DNA from: Virgibacillus sp. SK37 | GTDB taxonomy: Bacteria > Bacillota > Bacilli > Bacillales > Amphibacillaceae | NCBI RefSeq assembly: GCF_000725285.1 | Contig: NZ_CP007161.1 | Span: forward strand, 1,287,911-1,351,910 | Reading direction: 5' to 3' | DNA length: 64,000 nucleotides | In this document: positions 49,676 through 58,360 of the stretch, piece after piece | How positions within the stretch are numbered: position 1 is the first letter of the stretch | Layout: each line of letters starts with the position of its first letter | Translations under genes and position numbers: made by a program | The notes under the pieces: model-generated | What the model was told of the DNA's origin: nothing | Databases searched by the model: none | What the model saw: only the letters and a program-made list of their open reading frames with translations

Positions 49676-51304
49676 ATGTCATCATATGGGTATTGGATGA
49701 TAATCTTTGCAGTTGGGTATACCTTTGTACTAATTATTGCAGGGCAAATAGCGAAAAGACGAGTAAACCGACAAGATAGCTACTTTGTTGGTGGGAGAAC
49801 TTTCAACAAGTGGATTGTGGCATTTTGTATTACAGGGTTATTTTCCGGATCTACGTATATTTCCATTTTGGAGTTATCGTATTTAAATGGCGTTTCAGCT
49901 ATTTGGTATGGAGTGGCTGAAATTGTTCAAATTATTGTTATTGCTTTATTAATAATTCGATCCTTCCGTAAAAAAATGCTTATTACCATATCAGGGTTAA
50001 TCGGTGATAAATATGGCAGGGCAGCTCGAGGAATGGCAGGTGCAATTACTGCTTTTGCTTTTCCAATGTGGTCTGTGGCGACAGCGATTGCTTTCGCGTC
50101 AGCTATGCACGTATTCACAGGCATCTCGCTGACATGGTCTGTAGCATTTACTGCCATCCTGTTGTTTGTATATTTACAAGGTGGAGGGATGTGGTCCATT
50201 GCTTTTACCCAAACAATGAACGGCGTGTTATTTTTACTTATGTTTATTGTGGGTATTGTAGCTTTTTTCATCAACCCTGGAATAGATGGATTACAAACAC
50301 TAATGGTAGAATCTCCATCTATGTTTGCGTTTGATAGTGTTGGCTTACAGGTAATTGTCGCCTGGTTTGGTACATTTCTGGTAAATGTCATCTTGGCACA
50401 GGCTGCTTTTCAGATGGCGCTTTCCTGTAAAGAACCTGAAGAAGGACAGAAGGGATTAATGATTGCTGGTGTTCTAGCCGTTCCTTTTATCATTTGTGGT
50501 ATTTTATTTGGAGTTGCGGCAGCCGTCGTTGTCCCAAATGCACAAACAGGCCTGATAGCCATTCCGCTTTATTTGATGGAAGTCCTTCCTGCACCATTAG
50601 TCGGCATTTTCTTTCTTGGTGTGTGGGGCTGTGCATTGAGCTGGGGAGCGCCGTGTCAATTTTCTGGTGCTACCAGCCTTGGGCGGGACGTAGGAGGTTC
50701 GTTGAATCCACGGGCCAATGAAGATCAGCTTGTTATTTATACGAAAGTTTCCCTACTTCTATTAACTGTATTAATGATTATCTTTGGTATGCTTCGTACA
50801 GAACAATCTGCATGGTGGAACGTGCTGGCATGGACCATCCGGAACAGTGCCACATTCGCTCCCGTTGTGGCAGCATTGTTCTGGCCTGTCGTAACAAAAC
50901 GTGCCGTGTGGGCAGCGTTAATTACTGGCTTTATTAGTGGCTTGGCATGGTATTATTTAGGTGGATGGCAACCAAACGCATTTTATTTGAACATTCATCC
51001 TGTTTGGATTGGAAGTTCGATCAATGTGTTAACAATCAGTGTAGTTACATTACTTGATCCAAAAGCAAATTGGTATCTTCAGGTGGGAAAGCAGACGGGA
51101 AAAACATATGCTGCCATACTTAGTGGCTTTACCTTGCTAGCTGTAAACATTATCTATAGTGACAAATTGTATCAAAGCGGTCTGACAGGATTATTTGTAT
51201 TCATCACTATCATCGCATTTTTTATTACAGCTATCAGATTAGTGCGACCAATTGAAGAAAAACAGTCAATCAAGGTGCGTGCAGTAGCAAAAGCTACACA
51301 ATAA
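49676..51304 (+). CDS. Sodium:solute symporter (SSF) under SAM control
   Basis: 542 aa with about 13 transmembrane helices. VNRQDSYFVGGRTFNKWIVA and FCITGLFSGSTYISI match the start of SSF proteins, and FSGATSLGRDVGGSLNP follows in the middle. ATG 49676 has SD gaggaggag; the upstream in-frame codons are SD-less. The SAM-I riboswitch directly upstream means it is made when SAM or methionine is scarce, so uptake of methionine or a precursor is predicted. SSF members include proline, pantothenate and sugar carriers, so the substrate is inferred from regulation only. Confidence 0.85.
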   Translation: MSSYGYWMIIFAVGYTFVLIIAGQIAKRRVNRQDSYFVGGRTFNKWIVAFCITGLFSGSTYISILELSYLNGVSAIWYGVAEIVQIIVIALLIIRSFRKKMLITISGLIGDKYGRAARGMAGAITAFAFPMWSVATAIAFASAMHVFTGISLTWSVAFTAILLFVYLQGGGMWSIAFTQTMNGVLFLLMFIVGIVAFFINPGIDGLQTLMVESPSMFAFDSVGLQVIVAWFGTFLVNVILAQAAFQMALSCKEPEEGQKGLMIAGVLAVPFIICGILFGVAAAVVVPNAQTGLIAIPLYLMEVLPAPLVGIFFLGVWGCALSWGAPCQFSGATSLGRDVGGSLNPRANEDQLVIYTKVSLLLLTVLMIIFGMLRTEQSAWWNVLAWTIRNSATFAPVVAALFWPVVTKRAVWAALITGFISGLAWYYLGGWQPNAFYLNIHPVWIGSSINVLTISVVTLLDPKANWYLQVGKQTGKTYAAILSGFTLLAVNIIYSDKLYQSGLTGLFVFITIIAFFITAIRLVRPIEEKQSIKVRAVAKATQ

Positions 51305-51330
51305 TCAAGAACTGGGTTGTGTGTTTATAG

Positions 51331-51374
51331 AAGAAAGCTCTTTATCTTTTTGGGGTAGAGTGCTTTCTTTTTAA
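51331..51374 (+). terminator. Terminator of the SSF gene
   Basis: The arms aagaaagctctt and agagtgctttctt (one bulge) are followed by ttttta. Confidence 0.75.
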
Positions 51375-51522
51375 TGTGGAATTGATGCCTAGTCCCTTAT
51401 GTCAAAAGCCTCTATGGAAGGTAACCTCTCTCCGGCAGATAAACACTTCCGTCTGCTGGTAAAAATCAACCCTACCTCTACACCCTTACAACAAATAAAA
51501 CATAAATAATAATAAATATTTA

Positions 51523-51551
51523 TTGTAATTCGATAAAAAATAGATTAAAAT
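51523..51551 (+). promoter_or_regulatory. Promoter of the DUF2975-XRE pair
   Basis: TTGTAA (51523-51528), 17-nt spacer, TAAAAT (51546-51551), about 30 nt before the start codon. Confidence 0.5.
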
Positions 51552-51581
51552 CAAATTAACAATAATAGGAGAGGTGCTTTT

Positions 51582-52061
51582 ATGAAACGAGAAACACTCT
51601 TTTTAAAAACAACTATAATTTTGATGGGGCTCCCTGTGCTTGCTTTATGCATATTTGCCGTGCCGGGAATTGCCAATTTCGCAGTGGAGTTGTATCCGGA
51701 TATGGCCTATTTAAAATATCTTATATTTTTAGTCATGTATAGTGCAGCAATACCATTTTATTTTGCCTTATATCAGGCTTACAAACTGCTAAGCTATATT
51801 GATAAAAATAAAGCATTCTCGCAGTTTTCGGTAACCGCCTTAAAGAAGATAAAATATTGCGCGATTGCAATTAGTAGCATTTATGTAGTAGGCATGCCGC
51901 TCTTTTATCTTATCGGGGAAAAAGATGACGCACCAGGTGTTATTTTAATTGGAATGATCCTTATCTTTGCATCCTTTGTGATTGCCGTCTTTGCTGCTGT
52001 TCTACAAAAATTATTAAGAAATGCCATCGAAATAAAAACAGAAAATGATTTAACGGTCTGA
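51582..52061 (+). CDS. DUF2975 membrane protein
   Basis: 159 aa, four transmembrane helices. The loop between helices 2 and 3, LLSYIDKNKAFSQFSVTALK KIK, is the DUF2975 signature. SD taggagaggtg. It is immediately followed by a small XRE-type regulator, the standard partner of this family; the pair often controls its own expression. Function unknown. Confidence 0.85.
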   Translation: MKRETLFLKTTIILMGLPVLALCIFAVPGIANFAVELYPDMAYLKYLIFLVMYSAAIPFYFALYQAYKLLSYIDKNKAFSQFSVTALKKIKYCAIAISSIYVVGMPLFYLIGEKDDAPGVILIGMILIFASFVIAVFAAVLQKLLRNAIEIKTENDLTV

Positions 52062-52071
52062 GGTGAATGAA

Positions 52072-52290
52072 ATGGCGATTATAATCAATATTGACGTGAT
52101 GTTAGCAAAACGCAAAATGAGTGTTACCGAGCTTTCGGAACGAGTTGGAATAACAATGGCTAATCTTTCTATTTTAAAAAATGGCAAGGCAAAAGCAATT
52201 CGTGTTACTACCTTAGATGCGATTTGCAAAGCATTGGAATGTCAGCCTGGAGATATTTTGGAATACCGCGATGAGGAAGACGATGGATAA
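52072..52290 (+). CDS. XRE-family helix-turn-helix regulator (YozG-like)
   Basis: 72 aa, a single HTH domain: MLAKRKMSVTELSERVGITM, ANLSILKNGKAKAIRVTTLD, then AICKALECQPGDILEY. ATG 52072 follows SD gaggtgaa. It is 10 nt from the DUF2975 gene and probably represses the pair. Confidence 0.9.
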   Translation: MAIIINIDVMLAKRKMSVTELSERVGITMANLSILKNGKAKAIRVTTLDAICKALECQPGDILEYRDEEDDG

Positions 52291-52326
52291 AAAAGTAAGG
52301 AAATGCAAAGGTAGGAGGAGAAGAGG

Positions 52327-53142
52327 ATGAGTGGAGTAAAACAACTTTTTCGATTTGGATGGGAGCAGGCTTTATCCTGTTTGTTCCCCGTCGTTATATT
52401 TGCCTCACTGGCAATTACACAAATCATTTCTTTGTCCATCCTGCCACGGTATGACTGGCTGCTACTTATCTTTCTTCTTATGCAATGGCTGATGGTGCGT
52501 TCCGGACTTGAAACAAAAGACGAGCTAAAAGTAATTACCCTGTTCCATCTTATCGGGCTGACCTTGGAAATTTTTAAAGTGAATATGGGTTCCTGGGCGT
52601 ATCCAGAGGAAGGATTCTCCAAAGTTTTTGGTGTCCCATTGTATAGTGGGTTCATGTATGCAAGTGTTGCTAGTTACCTCTGTCAGGCTTGGAGAAGGCT
52701 GGATGTTAAGCTAGTGAAATGGCCGTCTTTCTTAGTTGTTATGCCACTAGCAGCTGCGATCTATTTAAATTTTTTCACCCATCATTATTGGCTGGATATT
52801 CGCTGGTGGCTATCCATACTTGTAGTGATTGTTTTCTGGCGTACCTGGGTTACTTATAAGGTTGGTGGAAAGCTTTATCGTATGCCGCTTGCATTATCTT
52901 TTGTCCTCATTGGTTTCTTTATTTGGATTGCAGAAAACATTGCCACGTACTTCGGGGCATGGCAATATCCAAATCAGACGGAGGCATGGAGCCTCGTTCA
53001 TCTTGGAAAAGTAAGCTCCTGGCTCTTGTTGGTTATTGTGAGTTTCTTGATTGTAGCAACATTAAAGCAGGTTAAGGATAGAAATACAGCTAATGTACGC
53101 ATAGAAAAAAACGCTGCCTTACGAGCAAAGTTCATTAAATAG
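52327..53142 (+). CDS. DUF817 membrane protein
   Basis: 271 aa, about eight transmembrane helices. Family marks are FKVNMGSWAYPEEGFSKVFG and VPLYSGFMYASVASYLCQAW, then ENIATYFGAWQYPNQ near residue 200. SD aggaggag. Same direction as the XRE gene, 36 nt away. Function unknown. Confidence 0.85.
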   Translation: MSGVKQLFRFGWEQALSCLFPVVIFASLAITQIISLSILPRYDWLLLIFLLMQWLMVRSGLETKDELKVITLFHLIGLTLEIFKVNMGSWAYPEEGFSKVFGVPLYSGFMYASVASYLCQAWRRLDVKLVKWPSFLVVMPLAAAIYLNFFTHHYWLDIRWWLSILVVIVFWRTWVTYKVGGKLYRMPLALSFVLIGFFIWIAENIATYFGAWQYPNQTEAWSLVHLGKVSSWLLLVIVSFLIVATLKQVKDRNTANVRIEKNAALRAKFIK

Positions 53143-53181
53143 ATGAAAATTCTAATAGAAAGGAGGAGGTAGGCTGTTTGT

Positions 53182-53538
53182 TTAAATTAAAATAGTGATA
53201 ATTGAAAAGAAGGTGAATAGCAAAAATGCAATCAAAATATTCAATGACAATACATATTTTTTCTGGTCTTTTTCATATTTCCATTCCATAAATGAACGAA
53301 TAGAATACAAGATAAGGAGATAACAAAGCATCCACTCTAGGACATACACACCACCAGTTAAAATAATTCCCAGTACAATAACTATTAATATGGTATACTC
53401 CAACACTTTATGGGTTATATTTACATGTTGAAACCGTACTCCTTCTCTATAAGCTATGTTATACTTTCTTCTCAAGCCCCATGTTGTAACAAATACATAC
53501 ACGATCGGTATACTTAGAAATAAAATAATCTCTTTCAT
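53182..53538 (-). CDS. DUF4181-like membrane protein
   Basis: 118 aa with four hydrophobic helices. FMEWKYEKDQKKYVLSL between helices 3 and 4 is the DUF4181 pattern. ATG 53538 has gggag 9 nt upstream; the longer frame from 53553 has no SD. Convergent with DUF817. Confidence 0.68.
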   Translation of the reverse strand: MKEIILFLSIPIVYVFVTTWGLRRKYNIAYREGVRFQHVNITHKVLEYTILIVIVLGIILTGGVYVLEWMLCYLLILYSIRSFMEWKYEKDQKKYVLSLNILIAFLLFTFFSIITILI

Positions 53539-53791
53539 CACGAAAACTCCCATATTTATTATTATAACGACAGTTTAACATTATGCTATTTGAACAAACG
53601 CCTGTTAAGAAACTTCATCTCACCTTAATCTTAGCACTATTTTCCAACTATATCACTTACCTTTCTGTACCAGATTCTATTGTAAAATTTCAGTTCTGCC
53701 AGCATTATAACCATGTTAAAATAAAAGAGGTTACTCATAAAAATTTAACTATTGAAGCCATGAAATGACAGGCGTTTAGAAGGTGTTGTGT

Positions 53792-55615
53792 ATGCCAGAT
53801 TGGTCTTATCATCCAATGAAAAAGTTAATATTAGATAAAATGTCTGCGAGAATAAGTCGCACGTTCATCCATCATTCCATGAGCTGCATTGCCTCTATAC
53901 CAGGAGGAAAGCAACTCATTGGATTTCTAGGACATATGAAACCACCAGCCGAGCTGCAAAAGGTAATAAATAATACAGAATATCCTTCACCGATTGGGTT
54001 GTCTGGGCATATAGATCCAAATCTATCAGGCATGCTCGCTTTTCAGGAGCTTGGCTTTGGTTTTTTGGAAATTGGTCCGGTTGTGTTGAAAGAGCCTCTG
54101 GAACAAGAAGAACCTATTTGGGAAAATAACACCATTCAATTTTCTTATCAGTTGGAGAAAGTTCCTCTAAAGCTAGCAATTAAGAAGTTAACAAACCATC
54201 CTATAAGCAATCCCATAGTAGCCAGGTTGGATCGTGATGTAGGTAAAAGAGAATGGGACGTAATTGCGCAACAGTTGATTCCATTCGTAGATGCATTTAT
54301 TTTGACTGAACAACAAATGAATGATTTTGTGAAGAAAGAGGATCAGTGGCCAGGCTGCGCTTTTTATATTGGATTACATGCAGATGAACTAAAAACTGGG
54401 ATCACTCATCCACATGCAGATGGTATTGTGATCGATGCACCTAGTCGATTGAACGGTGGCTATTGGCATGAAAAGCAGCATACAAATGATTCCTTAATTC
54501 GAGCAGTTAAACAGATAAAATCGGAGCATTCCAACTGGACGGTAATAACGTCCGGTGGAGTCGAGACACCAGAAGAGGGATTGCAATTACATCAGGCTGG
54601 GGCTGATTTAGTGATGCTTTCCTCTGGCTATGTAAAAACAGGGCCAGGTTTACCAAAGCGTATCCATGAACGAATAGCTGCTGAGCGGGAGAAATCAACT
54701 CCAGATCAAGATCGAACTAGTCTTTGGTCTTTTTTCTTCGGGCTCTCTATTTTGTTTGGCGGGCTCATCGCTTTCTTTTTTGCATTAACACGTATTATTT
54801 TGCCCTATGATGAAACCTTTCTTGGACTCACAAGAGCGGAACTCTTGCAGGTTAACCCACGTATCTTAGCATTTATGTCCCATGACCGGATGGCGCTCGC
54901 TGGCACAATGATATCTGGTGGAATTTTGTATATTCAGCTTGCTAGAAATGGGATTAAAGCTAATATGCATTGGGCGAAGATTGCTTTTCATTCTGCAGCG
55001 ATTATGGGATTTCTAGGTATTTTTCTGTTTATTGGTTTCGGCTATTTTGACTGGCTGCATGGTTTATTTTGGCTGATCTTATTGCCTGTGTATTTTCTTA
55101 GTCTTAAAGAGAGTAAAACGATCAAGGGAAGTCCGACTTCAAGACACGGTACAAACGATAGAGCTTGGAAGCTTGGATTATATGGGCAGCTGTTATTTGT
55201 GATGTTGGGTTTCTTGATTATCATTGGTGGGGTCGTTATTTCTACTATTGGCGTGACAAAGGTCTTTGTAGATACGGATTTAAGTTTTATTTGTATGACA
55301 CCAGAGATGCTCGATCAGTTGAACAGTAATTTAATACCTGTGATCGCTCACGACAGAGCAGGGTTTGGCAGTGCGCTGGTGAGTGTTGGCTTGCTTGTTC
55401 TCATGCTTTCCTTATGGGGGTTCAGACAAGGAGCAAGCTGGATCTGGAATACCATCGCAATTGGTGCATTACCTGCATTTATAGCTGGGATTGGAACACA
55501 TTTGTATATTGGATACACCGATTTCATCCATCTCCTACCAGTTTACTTCTTAGTACTTCTATATGTGGCAGGTTTGATATTATCTTATCCTTTTTTAAAA
55601 CAGAAACTGAAGTAG
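53792..55615 (+). CDS. Dihydroorotate-dehydrogenase-like barrel fused to a two-repeat membrane domain
   Basis: 607 aa. Residues ~45-300 form a TIM barrel with PyrD-type elements (SPIGLSGHIDPNLSGMLAFQ, ELGFGFLEIGPV, WTVITSGGVETPEEGLQLHQ, AGADLVMLSSGYVKTGPG). The usual catalytic serine/cysteine loop is not evident, so activity is uncertain. Residues ~305-605 carry 8 or more transmembrane helices containing a duplicated motif, FMSHDRMALAGTMISGGIL (~365) and VIAHDRAGFGSALVSVGLL (~515). ATG 53792 follows SD aaggtg. It is monocistronic. Confidence 0.75.
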   Translation: MPDWSYHPMKKLILDKMSARISRTFIHHSMSCIASIPGGKQLIGFLGHMKPPAELQKVINNTEYPSPIGLSGHIDPNLSGMLAFQELGFGFLEIGPVVLKEPLEQEEPIWENNTIQFSYQLEKVPLKLAIKKLTNHPISNPIVARLDRDVGKREWDVIAQQLIPFVDAFILTEQQMNDFVKKEDQWPGCAFYIGLHADELKTGITHPHADGIVIDAPSRLNGGYWHEKQHTNDSLIRAVKQIKSEHSNWTVITSGGVETPEEGLQLHQAGADLVMLSSGYVKTGPGLPKRIHERIAAEREKSTPDQDRTSLWSFFFGLSILFGGLIAFFFALTRIILPYDETFLGLTRAELLQVNPRILAFMSHDRMALAGTMISGGILYIQLARNGIKANMHWAKIAFHSAAIMGFLGIFLFIGFGYFDWLHGLFWLILLPVYFLSLKESKTIKGSPTSRHGTNDRAWKLGLYGQLLFVMLGFLIIIGGVVISTIGVTKVFVDTDLSFICMTPEMLDQLNSNLIPVIAHDRAGFGSALVSVGLLVLMLSLWGFRQGASWIWNTIAIGALPAFIAGIGTHLYIGYTDFIHLLPVYFLVLLYVAGLILSYPFLKQKLK

Positions 55616-55638
55616 AATAGAAGAATATGGATAGAGAG

Positions 55639-55670
55639 AAACAGTAACTTTCGGGAGTTACTGTTTTCTA
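55639..55670 (+). terminator. Rho-independent terminator
   Basis: The stem aaacagtaact / agttactgttt with a 6-nt loop is followed by a short T run. It closes the PyrD-like fusion gene. Confidence 0.85.
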
Positions 55671-55888
55671 GCCTCAAAATAAATATTGAGGTTTTCCAAT
55701 GTTTCGCAAAATATATAGAATGCGAACTAACTTTGTTGGAATGTAAATGGACGTTTCAGAAGACACCCTTCGCTCTTGTGCTCGGAGGTGTGAAAGTAAT
55801 CAACTAGTAGCCAGGTTATGAGTACTAATAAATGGTCTCAACACCCTCAGTAGATCATCTATCGTCATTGATTTCCATTGCAGATGAA
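55671..55888. other. Non-coding stretch before the repeat pair
   Basis: No credible ORF on either strand and no recognisable element. Together with the two repeats it makes an ~700-nt gene-free interval. Confidence 0.5.
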
Positions 55889-55972
55889 CGCTTTCCGCCG
55901 GCATGGCTTCAGCCGCTTCCTCCGCTACGCTCCGTGCAGGGTCTTCAGCTCATGCTATTCCGGCAGGAGTCG
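55889..55972 (-). repeat. GC-rich Bacillaceae intergenic repeat, minus orientation
   Basis: Read on the minus strand it begins cgactcctgccggaatagca and ends gccatgccggcggaaagcg, with gagcgtagcggaggaagcgg in the middle. This is a form of the widespread extragenic element of Bacillaceae (CTCCTGCGGG ... GAGGCTCAGCAGCCGCCC ... GGAAAGCG). It is clearly more GC-rich than its surroundings. Confidence 0.7.
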
Positions 55973-56082
55973 TCTCCTCCATTCCAATCAATTGGTATAT
56001 GCTATTTATTAATTAAAAGCATTTAGTAACATAAAAAAATAATTCTTACCTTTAACCGCTTAGAAAAGTAAAACTTAGCGAA

Positions 56083-56190
56083 GGAAAAATACGGAGACTT
56101 CTGGGGGAGATGAGGCATAGGTGAGACCCCGGAATGCGTTTAGCATGAGGAGGCTCAGCAGCCGCCCCCGAAAAGCGCAGTGTTTTTCCG
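56083..56190 (+). repeat. GC-rich Bacillaceae intergenic repeat, plus orientation
   Basis: Contains ggtgagaccccggaatgcg, catgaggaggctcagcagcc and gcccccgaaaagcg, a second copy of the same element in opposite orientation 110 nt away. Short outer arms (ggaaaaatac / gtgtttttcc) flank it. The two copies could pair into a large cruciform or hairpin. Confidence 0.7.
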
Positions 56191-56329
56191 TAGCGGTGTT
56201 ATTTAACCTTTTTGCATTAGGGAAAAAGTTTTTCTGGTTTACATTTTTTACCTACTTTGGGAAAAAGTTCACGAGATAACGTTTGCCCCCAATACTTGCA
56301 ATGAAGTTTTCTCCTATTCTACTTTTGCT

Positions 56330-56524
56330 TTATCTGAATACAAAAAGCAATAAACTAATAGCGAAGAGAAGAAAAGCTACCTGTATCAGAATAAACCAGA
56401 AAAACTCGGATGAAGATAGTTTTCTTTGTTTCTTCGCTTTAGTCAAATGGCGTAAGTAAAAGGAAGAGCTTATAATAAGTATTATTAAACTAAGTGTGCG
56501 CAATATTTCTGCAAGTAAAAGCAA
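56330..56524 (-). CDS. Two-helix membrane protein, unknown function
   Basis: 64 aa from TTG 56524, SD gaggag 8 nt upstream. Two hydrophobic helices flank a basic loop (HLTKAKKQRKLSSSE). Not recognised. Confidence 0.55.
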   Translation of the reverse strand: MLLLAEILRTLSLIILIISSSFYLRHLTKAKKQRKLSSSEFFWFILIQVAFLLFAISLLLFVFR

Positions 56525-56564
56525 ATATAAAACTCCTCAATAAAATTTTATCTGTAACCACTTT

Positions 56565-56819
56565 TTATCTGCTCAGATGTTTTTTTCGTATTTTTCGCAT
56601 CAATCCATAAGCAATCATCGCTGCAAGTGACGCTGATAATATGGAGAGTAGAAGTGGACCAATACCATAAAGGGTTGTTTCACTTGAGAGAGTTGCACTT
56701 GACTCCCACGCTCCTTCTATATCAGGTGTATATAGGAAGGTTAAAAGCATACCAAATAGAATTTGTAACAAGAAAAATAAGGCCAAAAAACTGGCGCTAA
56801 AAATAATGAAATTTTTCAA
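56565..56819 (-). CDS. Two-helix membrane protein, unknown function
   Basis: 84 aa from TTG 56819, chosen because gaggtga lies 5 nt upstream inside the longer ATG-started frame (56852). The polar loop between helices (YTPDIEGAWESSATLSSETT) probably lies outside the membrane, and the tail is basic (RKIRKKHLSR). Confidence 0.55.
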   Translation of the reverse strand: MKNFIIFSASFLALFFLLQILFGMLLTFLYTPDIEGAWESSATLSSETTLYGIGPLLLSILSASLAAMIAYGLMRKIRKKHLSR

Positions 56820-56914
56820 TGAGGTCACCTCTATAAAGTTGGTTCTGTTCATTACATATTTATGCTTTTTATGCTAGCAAAAGATGTCGCGCAGCTATTC
56901 ATACCAAGTGCTTA

Positions 56915-57514
56915 TCAAGCTTTTAATTCCATATGTTGATTTAAATGAGTGGTGCAGTTATATAGCGAGCAATTCCACTCTTCATGAATGTTTTTTAGTA
57001 TAGTTACGGATGTATTCCCCATTTTTGTTTCGGTAAATTTCCCCGGAAATAAACCCTCTAGGGTGGAGCCAATTAACGCGCCATGACTGACAATTAATAC
57101 GCGTTTATCTTGGTGTTTCACTGCTAAATCATTCAAGCAAGCTATTCCTCTTTTGGCAACAGCCTCCATTGGTTCCGCGCCTAAATCTAGCTCACGCCAG
57201 TTCTCACCCCACGTAGCCAGTCTTTCTGCTTCCGTTGTTCCTTGTATTTTTCCGAAATCCTTTTCACGGAGACGTTGATCATAATGATCGACAGGAACGT
57301 TTATTTTCTCCCCAATAATTCTGGCAGTTTCACTTGCTCTGGATAAATCACTGCTAATTATCACATCCCATGGTTCTACTAGGGCTAATCTTTCTCCAAG
57401 CTGAAGTGCTTGCTTTTTCCCTTCTTCATTTAAAGGGATGTCCGTTATTCCTTGTGCTTTACCAAGAACATTCCAATCTGTTATTCCGTGCCTTACCAAG
57501 CTGATTGTTGTCAT
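56915..57514 (-). CDS. Histidine phosphatase (phosphoglycerate-mutase-like)
   Basis: 199 aa. The RHG motif SLVRHGITDWN at the N-terminus and the second catalytic histidine in VLIVSHGALIGS (~145) are intact; ISSDLSRASETARII is the usual substrate loop. Probably a small-molecule phosphatase. Not part of the ABC operon upstream by spacing (110 nt). Confidence 0.9.
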   Translation of the reverse strand: MTTISLVRHGITDWNVLGKAQGITDIPLNEEGKKQALQLGERLALVEPWDVIISSDLSRASETARIIGEKINVPVDHYDQRLREKDFGKIQGTTEAERLATWGENWRELDLGAEPMEAVAKRGIACLNDLAVKHQDKRVLIVSHGALIGSTLEGLFPGKFTETKMGNTSVTILKNIHEEWNCSLYNCTTHLNQHMELKA

Positions 57515-57625
57515 GTGTAAACCTACTTTCTATAAATATACGTTTCTCTCTCTATTAAACCATAGACAGTTGAATAAGGCTTTTATGAGCTCATATCGCG
57601 TTCAAAAAATAAAATAGTCTCAAAT

Positions 57626-58360
57626 TCACGCTTCCTGTTTACGCCGGATGGAAACAGCAAGCAACAAGAAAACAAATAGATAACCAATTAAAATGAGATA
57701 GCTTTGCCAATCAGGTGAGGTTCCTTGAACGATATTCCAAGCACCACTCCCGAAATGATAGGATGGTAGCCATTCTGCGATATTTTGCAGGAATGTAGGA
57801 AAAGTGTTGATTGGCATCCACATTCCCCCAATAATAGCCAACGCTAAATAGATAATATTACTAACCCCGCTAGCTGTTTCTACCTTTTTCATCGTGCCCA
57901 CCAGTGAACCTAAGGCTAAGAAGGGGATGGAAGCAATTAGCACCCATATGCCGGAAAATACCCACTGAGAAACGGATAAAGAAACACCGTTTATAAGATA
58001 GCCTGCTAAAAAAACGATCAGAATGGATAATAAATGAATGATTAATTGGCCAAACATTTTTGATGCGAAATATGCCCAGGAAGGGAAGGGAGTAAGCTTC
58101 ATAAACGTCGACCAGCCCTCTGTTTGTTCTTGCACCATGCGAATGCCGAAGTTCATAATAGCAGAGCCCATCACACTAAATGTGGTCATGGACATCAGAT
58201 AATAGGCTTGCCATTCCCCTTGATCTGGTACACCTGTATTTACTATATTCGTAAAGATAAAATAAAATAATATTGGCATAAATAGAGACCAAAATACGAA
58301 GTAGGGGTTCCGAAAGATACGAACCATCTCAAACTTGCATTGCGTCAAGATTGCATTCAT
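57626..58360 (-). CDS. ABC-2 type transporter permease
   Basis: 244 aa with six transmembrane helices. RIFRNPYFVFWSLFMPILFY and the C-terminal GGMWMPINTFPTFLQNIAEW LPSYHFG are typical of ABC-2 drug/antibiotic exporters. It abuts the ATPase gene, so the two form the exporter. Last gene of the LytTR-DUF3021-ABC unit. Confidence 0.9.
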   Translation of the reverse strand: MNAILTQCKFEMVRIFRNPYFVFWSLFMPILFYFIFTNIVNTGVPDQGEWQAYYLMSMTTFSVMGSAIMNFGIRMVQEQTEGWSTFMKLTPFPSWAYFASKMFGQLIIHLLSILIVFLAGYLINGVSLSVSQWVFSGIWVLIASIPFLALGSLVGTMKKVETASGVSNIIYLALAIIGGMWMPINTFPTFLQNIAEWLPSYHFGSGAWNIVQGTSPDWQSYLILIGYLFVFLLLAVSIRRKQEA

